Below, piece after piece: positions 1 through 5,980 of a DNA stretch of 62,606 nt. Location: the NCBI GenBank assembly GCA_035707105.1, contig DASSUI010000031.1, positions 1-62,606 on the forward strand, read 5' to 3'. The stretch comes from JACDAN01 sp035707105. Lineage in GTDB: Bacteria > Actinomycetota > Thermoleophilia > Gaiellales > Gaiellaceae. The notes under the pieces are model-generated. The model saw only the letters and a program-made list of their open reading frames with translations. It did no database searches and had not been told where the DNA came from. Made by a program: the position numbers and the translations under genes. Numbering within the stretch: the stretch's first letter is position 1; the number at the start of each line of letters is the position of its first letter.

Positions 1-1041
1 CTCCTCGAGATCCAGGGCAAGGAGCATTCGCAGATCGCCGATCTCGGCGAGGGCGACATCGGCGCGGTCGCGAAGCTCAAGGAGACACAGACCGGCGACC
101 TCTTGCTCGACGCGGAGCGCGACATCGAGCTGCCGCAGATCGGCTTTCCCGAGCCCGTGATGAGCTTCGCCGTCACGCCGAAGTCGAAGGGCGACGAGGA
201 GAAGATGGCCACGGGGCTGCGCCGCCTAGGCGAGGAGGATCCGACGATCCAGATGCGGCGCGACCCGCAGACGGGCGAGCAACTGCTGAGCGGCCTGTCG
301 CAGATGCACGTCGAGGTCGCGGTCGAGCGAGTCAAGCGCCGCTTCGGCGTCGAGGTCGACCTGCACCAGCCCCGCGTCCCGTACCTGGAGACGATCCGCA
401 AGGAGTCGCGTGCGCAGGGCCGCTACAAGAAGCAGACCGGCGGCCGCGGGCAGTTCGGCGACTGCCACATCGTCCTCGAGCCGCTCGAGGGGCGCACGGG
501 CTACGAGTTCGTCGACAAGATCGTCGGCGGCGTCATCCCGCAGGGCTTCCGGCCGGCCGTCGACAAGGGGATCCAGGAGGCGATGGTGCACGGCGAGCTC
601 GCCGGCGCGCCGGTGCAGGGCGTCCGGGTCCTGCTCGTGGACGGCTCGTACCACACGGTCGACTCCTCGGAGATGGCGTTCAAGATCGCCGGCTCGATGG
701 CGTTCAAGGAGGCGTACGGCGCGGCCGACCCGGTGCTGCTCGAGCCGATCATGGAGGTCGACGTCACGGTTCCGGACGACGCGGTGGGCGCGGTCAACGG
801 CGATCTCAACTCGAGGCGCGGGCGGCTGTTCGGCATGGAGCCGACCGGCAGCGGCATGACCTCGATCAAGGCTGAGGTGCCGATGGCGGAGATGCTGACC
901 TACTCGCAGTCGCTCACCTCGATGACCGGCGGTCGCGGCGACTACCACATGTCGTTCGCGCGGTACGAGGAGGTGCCGGCGCACGTGGCCCAGAAGGTCA
1001 TGGACGAGGCCCAGAAGGAGAAGGAAGAGGTCAAGGTCTGA
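1..1041 (+). CDS. Elongation factor G-like GTPase, C-terminal part (5' truncated)
   Basis: The frame is open from the first base, so the gene begins upstream and the N-terminal GTPase domain is missing. What remains is the end of domain II and domains III-V. A domain IV glycine-rich motif (TGGRGQFGDC) and the domain V stretch SRRGRLFGMEPTGSG are the family marks. The wording of these motifs fits the second, EF-G-like class of Actinobacteria (FusA2 type) better than the housekeeping EF-G, which reads SGGRGQYGH at this place; that comparison is from memory. The C-terminus is a Lys/Glu-rich tail. A purine-rich run at 1014-1030 inside its last codons could serve as ribosome-binding site for the small frame that starts at its stop. 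The precise role of FusA2-type proteins is not settled. Confidence 0.9.
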   Translation, partial: LLEIQGKEHSQIADLGEGDIGAVAKLKETQTGDLLLDAERDIELPQIGFPEPVMSFAVTPKSKGDEEKMATGLRRLGEEDPTIQMRRDPQTGEQLLSGLSQMHVEVAVERVKRRFGVEVDLHQPRVPYLETIRKESRAQGRYKKQTGGRGQFGDCHIVLEPLEGRTGYEFVDKIVGGVIPQGFRPAVDKGIQEAMVHGELAGAPVQGVRVLLVDGSYHTVDSSEMAFKIAGSMAFKEAYGAADPVLLEPIMEVDVTVPDDAVGAVNGDLNSRRGRLFGMEPTGSGMTSIKAEVPMAEMLTYSQSLTSMTGGRGDYHMSFARYEEVPAHVAQKVMDEAQKEKEEVKV

Positions 1042-1232
1042 GGCTTCGTCGTCGGTCGGAGCAAGCGGCGAAGCGGCGCGGCGAGCGGGAGCGCCAGGCG
1101 GGGCTCGATTCCGACGACGAGGCGGCGCGGTGGCTGGCGGAGCACGACCCGAAGCCGGAACCTTCGCCGCCGAAATCCGCGAGCAAGTCGAAGCACCTGC
1201 ACCGCTGGCGGCAGCGCCGCGAGGGCCGCTAG
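1038..1232 (+). CDS. Small basic protein with candidate CTG start overlapping the upstream stop
   Basis: This frame encodes about 64 residues that look like protein rather than noise: a basic N-terminus, an acidic helix (DSDDEAARWLAEHDP), then a Pro/Ser/Lys stretch ending KHLHRWRQRREGR. There is no ATG, GTG or TTG in frame. The only start is a CTG whose last two bases belong to the TGA of the EF-G-like gene, with a purine-rich AAGGAAGAGG run just upstream. I infer termination-reinitiation on CTG; a sequencing error that removed a normal start is the alternative. No function can be given. Confidence 0.4.
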   Translation: MRLRRRSEQAAKRRGERERQAGLDSDDEAARWLAEHDPKPEPSPPKSASKSKHLHRWRQRREGR

Positions 1233-1273
1233 CGAGGGACTGTCCCTCGGGCACGGCCCGCAGGGCCGTGCCC
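1233..1273 (+). terminator. Double hairpin, probable terminator
   Basis: Two inverted repeats lie in series directly after the small frame: CGAGGGAC/GTCCCTCG around one base (1233-1249) and GGGCACGGCCC/GGGCCGTGCCC with a 3-base loop (1249-1273). There is no T tract, as is common in high-GC Actinobacteria. The following stretch to 1467 holds nothing I can support. Confidence 0.55.
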
Positions 1274-1467
1274 ATCGCGCCGCGCTGCGGCCGAGTGTGT
1301 GCCGAGAGGCGCACGCAGCGCGTGCGCCGGCCGCACCGGCTCGTACGATCGGGCCGTGCCGCGCCGCCCGCGCTCGTTCGGGAGCGGCATCGAACACGGA
1401 AAGGGCATGCGGCTACGCGTGGTCCGGGGGTTCGTGGGCGGGCCGGAGCCCGCCCGCCAAACCTCGC

Positions 1468-1668
1468 CTAGACCGTGGCGGTCGCCTGCTGCGTCTCGCC
1501 GGCGCCGCTGTCGCGAAGCCGCTTGATCAGATCCGAGACATCGGCCAGCTCCTGCTCGAGATCGCGCTGGTACTCCTCCAGCCGCTCGAGCACACGCTCG
1601 CGGTCGTACCAGCCGCGGCCGATCCCGTGCCCGTGGTGGCGCCGGAGGCGGTGTCGTCGTCCGTGCAT
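1468..1668 (-). CDS. Small His/Arg-rich coiled-coil protein
   Basis: A 66-residue protein with an Arg/His-rich, Gly-containing N-terminus (residues 2-18), a GWYDRER turn, and an acidic amphipathic helix from about residue 25 to 52 (RVLERLEEYQRDLEQELADV) that would form a coiled coil. The ATG is preceded by a near-perfect Shine-Dalgarno GGAGGTGA. It starts two bases after the stop of the PadR gene, so the two are almost certainly one transcript and the PadR operator should control both. The His-rich start could bind metal or nucleic acid, but that is speculation. I do not recognise a characterised relative. Confidence 0.75.
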   Translation of the reverse strand: MHGRRHRLRRHHGHGIGRGWYDRERVLERLEEYQRDLEQELADVSDLIKRLRDSGAGETQQATATV

Positions 1669-1670
1669 GG

Positions 1671-2066
1671 TCACCTCCTTTCCTCGTACCTCGTGAGAAA
1701 GTCCTGGAGGCGCGTTTGCGAATCTCTCAACGCGCTCGCCCACTGGTCGAGTAGCGCGCGGCCCTCGTCCGTGAGCTCGTAGATCCGCTTGCTCGGCCCG
1801 GGAGCCTGGTCGTCCCATTCGGAGCGCACGATCCCGTCGGCCTCGAGCACGCGGAGGAAGCGGTAGAGGTTGCCCATGTCCACGCGCTCCCCTGTCAGCC
1901 CGGGCAGCTGCTCGAGCAGCTCGTAGCCGTGGACGGGGCGCTCGCGGAGGAGCAGGAGGACGGCCGGCTCGGCGAACCGCTCAACCCGCGCGCGCACCTC
2001 GAACTGGCCCGGGCCGAGGCGCCGCCGGACGCGGACAAGCCGCCGATGCGGGCCGTGCCGCCTCAC
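1671..2066 (-). CDS. PadR-family transcriptional regulator
   Basis: A winged-helix DNA-binding repressor of the PadR family. After a basic Arg/Gly-rich lead of about 25 residues comes the typical core: FAEPAVLLLLRERPVHGYEL (helices 1-2), then LYRFLRVLEADGIV (recognition region) and the wing KRIYELTDEGRALLDQW. It has only the short C-terminal helix, as in the PadR-s2 subgroup. I chose the GTG at 2066 because AGGA sits about 7 bases upstream; an earlier GTG at 2090 would start inside the operator. The next gene down follows with a 2-base gap. Autoregulation is likely from the operator. The inducer is unknown. Confidence 0.85.
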   Translation of the reverse strand: MRRHGPHRRLVRVRRRLGPGQFEVRARVERFAEPAVLLLLRERPVHGYELLEQLPGLTGERVDMGNLYRFLRVLEADGIVRSEWDDQAPGPSKRIYELTDEGRALLDQWASALRDSQTRLQDFLTRYEERR

Positions 2067-2074
2067 CGACGTCC

Positions 2075-2104
2075 TACATGTAAAACACACATGTACAAGA
2101 CCAA
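2075..2104 (-). promoter_or_regulatory. PadR-type operator and promoter
   Basis: A perfect inverted repeat TACATGT-N7-ACATGTA lies at 2075-2095. It matches the ATGT...ACAT pattern known for PadR operators. On the minus strand a TTGGTC (2099-2104) and TACATG (2077-2082) separated by 16 bases can serve as -35 and -10, so a bound dimer would cover the -10 and most of the spacer. Confidence 0.7.
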
Positions 2105-2135
2105 TCTACCTGTCGGGAGCGGTGCAGGGGTGGGC

Positions 2136-2141
2136 TAAGAT
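2136..2141 (+). promoter_or_regulatory. -10 box of a leaderless gene
   Basis: TAAGAT lies 8 bases before the ATG of the zinc-ribbon protein and there is no Shine-Dalgarno, so transcription should start at or next to the start codon. Confidence 0.5.
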
Positions 2142-2149
2142 CGTCGGCC

Positions 2150-2761
2150 ATGCAGATCACCGGCCAGGCGGTCACCCGCACCTGCGCGATCTGCGATCGG
2201 AGCCTGCTCCAGGGCGAGCGCGCGGTGCGATATGCACCCGACGGCGGCGAGTTCGTCGACGTCTGTCCCCTGTGCCAGGAGATCGCGGCCGAGTACGGCT
2301 GGACCAAGGAAGGAAGCCCGACGACGCCCACGGTCCCTGTGCAGCGCCGACGCCGGAAGGGCCTCCTGTCGTCGATCTTCGCGCCGCTGCAATCCGCTCC
2401 CGAGGAGACGGTTGCCTCGGAGCCGATCCTGCGCCGCCTCACCGACCCCGAGCTCGCCACGGTCGAGGCCGCCGACCTCTACAACGCGAGCGACTACCGC
2501 CGGACGATCGGCGGCGTCGCGAAGAGCCTCGGCGAGCCGCGTGCGAGCATCCTCCCGCTGTCCGGGGTCAACCAGGAGCTCGTGATCACGATCGCCTGGG
2601 ACATCACCTGGTACCAGTACCGCGTGTCGCCCGAGTCGGCCCAGCCGGTCAAGCTCGAGGCGCGCGGCCACGAGCTCGGCGAGCTCGACGGCGCCTTCCA
2701 GGCGTGGAACGCGAAGATCCAGCCGGACGGCCGCATCGTGCCGCAGATCGCCCGTCTGTAG
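2150..2761 (+). CDS. Zinc-ribbon protein of unknown function
   Basis: A 203-residue soluble protein. Two CxxC pairs near the N-terminus (RTCAICDRS at about 11-19 and DVCPLCQE at about 37-44) form a probable treble-clef or ribbon zinc site. A short basic linker (QRRRRKG, about 65-71) separates this from a C-terminal domain of about 110 residues rich in mixed alpha/beta sequence (AADLYNASDYRRTIGGVAKSL, then DITWYQYRV). I recall similar unnamed proteins in Thermoleophilia but no function. It diverges from the PadR gene. Confidence 0.8.
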   Translation: MQITGQAVTRTCAICDRSLLQGERAVRYAPDGGEFVDVCPLCQEIAAEYGWTKEGSPTTPTVPVQRRRRKGLLSSIFAPLQSAPEETVASEPILRRLTDPELATVEAADLYNASDYRRTIGGVAKSLGEPRASILPLSGVNQELVITIAWDITWYQYRVSPESAQPVKLEARGHELGELDGAFQAWNAKIQPDGRIVPQIARL

Positions 2762-2801
2762 CGCTTTCCGGGCGCGTCCCTAAGATGCGACGCAGAGCGG
2801 C

Positions 2802-3017
2802 ATGATCTACTGCGTCATCCCAGCCGAGCTCGCCGACGAGCTGTTCGACAAGCTGACCGAGTACTACAAGGACAACCCGAACGTCGAGGTGATCGTCGAC
2901 CGGCGCACGGGTCCGGACCGGCGGAAGGGCAAGAGCGCCGGCGGGAAGCGCGAGATCCGCGATCGGCGCCGCGCGCGTGCGCCGGGAACCTTCCTCACCA
3001 CCGACCCGCCCGAGTAA
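2802..3017 (+). CDS. Small conserved hypothetical protein with DRR motifs
   Basis: A 71-residue protein: an N-terminal alpha/beta-like half (residues 1-32, including ELFDKLTEYYKDNPNVEVIVD) followed by a highly basic tail carrying VDRRTGPDRRKG and REIRDRRRARAP. Short proteins with this repeated DRR pattern turn up in Actinobacteria and Deltaproteobacteria without a known role; nucleic-acid binding is a guess from charge. A TAAGAT box 15 bases before the ATG could be its -10. Its stop codon directly abuts the long palindrome downstream. Confidence 0.7.
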   Translation: MIYCVIPAELADELFDKLTEYYKDNPNVEVIVDRRTGPDRRKGKSAGGKREIRDRRRARAPGTFLTTDPPE

Positions 3018-3189
3018 CCTAGAGGCTCGATGCGAAATTTCGCCGTGCCGGATGACGTTCCAGACACTGCGCCGGATCACCGCGTTCGCCGGCGGCACGT
3101 AGCGCTGCTACGCCCCGCCATCGACCACAGCGCCCGGCTTGGTCTGGAACGCCCCCGTCGGCGGCCAAATTTCCCACCGACCCTCTAGG
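3018..3189. repeat. 172-bp imperfect palindrome with about 48-bp inverted ends (MITE-like)
   Basis: The stretch begins CCTAGAGG and ends CCTCTAGG. Aligning the left end with the reverse complement of the right end gives matches over CCTAGAGG, TCG, TG, GAAATTT, GCCG and a 10-base CGTTCCAGAC, about three quarters identity over roughly 48 bases. The centre folds into GTAGC-GCT-GCTAC at 3099-3111, close to the geometric middle. The single strand could therefore fold into one long hairpin. This is the structure of a non-autonomous transposon relic or an extended repetitive palindrome; no protein is encoded and no target duplication is evident. Confidence 0.6.
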
Positions 3190-3196
3190 CGCCGTC

Positions 3197-4696
3197 ATGG
3201 CGCTGCTCGGATCCAAGACCTTCAAGAACTACATCGCCGGCGAGTGGGTCGACTCGGCCTCCGGCGAGACGTTCGAGTCCACGTCGCCGGCGAACGGTGA
3301 TGAGATCGGTACCTTCCCGCTCTCGGGCGAGGAGGACGTCAACCGCGCCGTCCAGGCCGCGAAGGACGCGTTCGAGGAGTGGCGGCTCGTCCCGGCGCCG
3401 AAGCGCGGCGAGATCCTGTTCCGCTTCGGTGAGCTGCTCAAGGAGCAGAAGGAGGACCTGGCGCAGCTGATGGCGCGCGAGATGGGCAAGGTGCTGCCCG
3501 AGGCCCGCGGCGACGTCCAGGAAGCGATCGACATGGCTTACTACATGGGCGGCGAGGGGCGCCGCCTGTTCGGGCAGACCACGCCGTCGGAGCTCCGCGA
3601 CAAATTCCAGATGAGCGTCCGGATGCCGATCGGCGTCATCGGCGTGATCACGCCGTGGAACTTCCCGATCGCGATCCCGTCCTGGAAGACCCTGCCGGCG
3701 CTCGTCGCCGGCAACACCATCGTCTTCAAGCCCGCGACCGACACGCCGACGCTCGGACAACGCTACGTCGAGCTCCTGCTCGAGGCGGGGCTGCCGTCGG
3801 GCGTCGTCAACATCGTCCACGGCGGGGGCGGCGCGGTCGGCGAGGCGCTCGTCCGGCACCCCGACGTGCGCGTCATCTCGCTCACCGGCTCGCGCGAGAC
3901 CGGGGTCGCCGTGCTGAGGGCGGCCGCCGACGGCCTGAAGCACGTCCACCTCGAGCTCGGCGGGAAGAACGCGATCATCGTGCTGGACGACGCCGATCTG
4001 GACCTGGCCGTCGAGGGCATCATCTGGTCGGCGTTCGGCACCTCCGGTCAGCGCTGCACGGCCGCGAGCCGCGTGATCGTCCACCGCGGCGTCTACGAGG
4101 ACCTGCAGGCGAGGCTCGTCGCGGCGGCAGAGAAGCTCCGGCTCGGCTACGGCTGGGAGGACGACACCGACGTCGGCCCGGTCATCAACCAGCGGTCGCT
4201 CGAGAAGATCCACTCGTACACCGAGATCGGCAAGGACGAGGGCGCGACGCTGCTCACGGGCGGCGAGGTCGCCTCGGGCGACGGGCTCTCCGACGGCTTC
4301 TACTACCGGCCGACGATCTTCGCCGAAGTCGAGCCGCACATGCGGATCGCGCAGGAGGAGATCTTCGGCCCCACGACGGCGCTGATCCCGGTGAGCTCGT
4401 TCGACGAGGCGGTCCAGGCCGCGAACGGCGTCAAGTACGGCCTGTCCTCGTCCATCTTCACGCGGGACGTCAACAAGGCGTTCCGCGCCATGCGCGACCT
4501 CGACACGGGCATCACGTACATCAACGCCGGGACGATCGGCGCCGAGGTGCATCTGCCCTTCGGGGGGACGAAGGACACGGGCAACGGCCACCGGGAGGCC
4601 GGCCAGGCTGCGCTCGACGTCTTCACGGAGTGGAAGTCGATCTACGTCGACTACTCGGGCCGGCTCCAGAAGGCCCAGATCGACACAGCCGAATAG
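3197..4696 (+). CDS. Aldehyde dehydrogenase (NAD(P)-dependent)
   Basis: A complete 499-residue member of the ALDH superfamily, oxidising an aldehyde to the carboxylate in the cytoplasm. The catalytic Cys287 lies in TSGQRCTAAS, the general base Glu253 in HLELGGKN, the oxyanion Asn155 in TPWNFP, and the cofactor Lys178 in VFKPA. The C-terminal part has PFGGTKDTGNGHREAG. The active-site wording resembles the semialdehyde dehydrogenases (alpha-ketoglutarate or aminoadipate semialdehyde types), but substrate cannot be told from sequence. The gene stands alone, with the palindromic element immediately upstream and a convergent gene 6 bases downstream. Confidence 0.93.
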   Translation: MALLGSKTFKNYIAGEWVDSASGETFESTSPANGDEIGTFPLSGEEDVNRAVQAAKDAFEEWRLVPAPKRGEILFRFGELLKEQKEDLAQLMAREMGKVLPEARGDVQEAIDMAYYMGGEGRRLFGQTTPSELRDKFQMSVRMPIGVIGVITPWNFPIAIPSWKTLPALVAGNTIVFKPATDTPTLGQRYVELLLEAGLPSGVVNIVHGGGGAVGEALVRHPDVRVISLTGSRETGVAVLRAAADGLKHVHLELGGKNAIIVLDDADLDLAVEGIIWSAFGTSGQRCTAASRVIVHRGVYEDLQARLVAAAEKLRLGYGWEDDTDVGPVINQRSLEKIHSYTEIGKDEGATLLTGGEVASGDGLSDGFYYRPTIFAEVEPHMRIAQEEIFGPTTALIPVSSFDEAVQAANGVKYGLSSSIFTRDVNKAFRAMRDLDTGITYINAGTIGAEVHLPFGGTKDTGNGHREAGQAALDVFTEWKSIYVDYSGRLQKAQIDTAE

Positions 4697-4702
4697 CGGC
4701 GG

Positions 4703-5080
4703 CTAGGTGTAGGTGAGGATGTGGTGGAGCTCCACGTCGAGCCCGTTCGCCGTGCAGCGCGCGAGCTTGCAGATGCCGTCCTCCTCCTCGAACCGGAGGA
4801 CGAGCGCGTCCATGACGTCCTCGGCGCCGTCGAGCTGGTCGAGGCGGAAGACGAGAGACGACGTCTGCTCGCCCGAGACGAAGAGCAGCCGGCCCTCCAC
4901 GTTGTTCGCGCGGCCGAAGTCATGACCCTCCTGCAGCGTGAACTCCCAGTTGGCACGCGGCGTCGCCCACTCCTCGATCGTCTCGGCGAGCGTCGCGAGC
5001 TCGTTCTCGACCTCTACGGGGACGACCGTGTCGGCCCGTTCTTCGGGAGTGGGGCGGGGTTGAACCTCGAGCGTCGGCAC
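4703..5080 (-). CDS. Hypothetical acidic protein
   Basis: A 125-residue soluble, acidic protein starting with GTG. The N-terminus is Pro/Glu-rich, then a helix (ENELATLAETIEEWA), then a beta-rich part (RLLFVSGEQTSSLVFRL) and a C-terminal region with two cysteines (CKLARC). No signal peptide and no membrane segment. It converges on the aldehyde dehydrogenase and diverges from the YqfO-like gene with 35 bases between starts. I do not recognise the family. Confidence 0.65.
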   Translation of the reverse strand: MPTLEVQPRPTPEERADTVVPVEVENELATLAETIEEWATPRANWEFTLQEGHDFGRANNVEGRLLFVSGEQTSSLVFRLDQLDGAEDVMDALVLRFEEEDGICKLARCTANGLDVELHHILTYT

Positions 5081-5115
5081 GCCGCGTCAGTTCCCCGTCC
5101 AAGAGAGGTGCAAAC

Positions 5116-5424
5116 GTGAATCGGAAGCTTGTCGTCTTCGTCCCGCGGGAGGCACTCGACCGCGTGCGCGGCGCGCTCTTCGACGCCGGCGCCGGCCGGA
5201 TCGGCGAGTACGAGCACTGCTCCTGGTACGCCGCCGGGACGGGCACGTTCCTCGGCTCGGACCGCTCGTCGCCGGCGATCGGCGAGCGCGGAAAGGAACA
5301 GCGCGTGTCCGAGCTCCGGCTCGAGACCGTGTTTCCGGAGGAGCGCCAGAGCGACGTGGTCGACGCCCTCCGCGCGGCGCACCCGTACGAGGAGCCCGCG
5401 TACGACATCTATCCGCTGCTTTGA
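5116..5424 (+). CDS. YqfO/CutA-like domain protein
   Basis: A 102-residue protein equivalent to the PII/CutA-like domain that is inserted in YqfO (NIF3 family) proteins, here standing alone. Signs are the N-terminal KLVVFVPREALDRVRGALFDAGAG, the central IGEYEHCSW, and the C-terminal AAHPYEEPAYDIYPL, all typical of that domain. The family trimerises in known structures; its role is unclear. GTG start with AGAGAGGTG upstream. Its TGA stop overlaps the TTG start of the RNase HI gene, so the two are translationally coupled. Confidence 0.85.
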   Translation: MNRKLVVFVPREALDRVRGALFDAGAGRIGEYEHCSWYAAGTGTFLGSDRSSPAIGERGKEQRVSELRLETVFPEERQSDVVDALRAAHPYEEPAYDIYPLL

Positions 5425-5825
5425 AGGCGAGACTCTCGACCGACGGCGGGGCGCGCGGGAACCCCGGGCCCGCCGCGTTCGGCTACGTGCTGGAGGCCGA
5501 GAACGGCACGGTGCTCGCTGCACACGGCGAGGCGATCGGGACGGCGACGAACAACGTCGCCGAGTACCGCGCGCTGATCGCGGGCCTGGAGAAGGCGGCC
5601 GAGGTCGGCGTCGACGAGCTCGAGGTCGTCTCGGACTCCGAGCTCCTGGTCAAGCAGATGCGCGGTGAATACCGCGTGAAGAACGCGGCGCTGCGGGAGC
5701 TGCACGACGAGGCGTCGCAGATCGCCCGCGGCCTCGGTCGGGTCACGTACACGGCCGTGCGCCGCGAGCACAACGAGCTCGCCGACCGGCTCGTGAACGA
5801 GGCGCTCGACGCTTCGGGCCCCTAG
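5421..5825 (+). CDS. Ribonuclease HI-family protein
   Basis: A 134-residue RNase H fold enzyme that would hydrolyse the RNA strand of RNA-DNA hybrids. The metal ligands are visible: Asp8 in STDGGARGNPGP, the Glu of NNVAEYRAL, the Asp of VSDSELLVKQM and the Asp of HNELADRLVNEA. The order and the short length match the archaeal-type RNase HI group (Sulfolobus RNase HI-like), common as an extra copy in Actinobacteria. Start is TTG, overlapping the upstream stop (TTGA). Confidence 0.9.
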   Translation: MKARLSTDGGARGNPGPAAFGYVLEAENGTVLAAHGEAIGTATNNVAEYRALIAGLEKAAEVGVDELEVVSDSELLVKQMRGEYRVKNAALRELHDEASQIARGLGRVTYTAVRREHNELADRLVNEALDASGP

Positions 5826-5980
5826 GGCCCAGCACCTCGCAGTCGGGCTAGACCTTGGTCGAGTTTGTCCCCACCTTCGGGAGTGTGGTCGCTCGGCCGG
5901 CCGCGCCTACCGTCGATCTGAAGGGGTCCGAGTGGCCCGCCAACGCGGCGAGCCTCGAAGCGACAAGGGGGAGACGAGAC

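Noticed and set aside
3185..4591. 468-residue minus-strand frame opposite the aldehyde dehydrogenase
   Set aside because: Arg/Asp/Leu-rich composition typical of antisense frames, while the plus strand is a certain gene.
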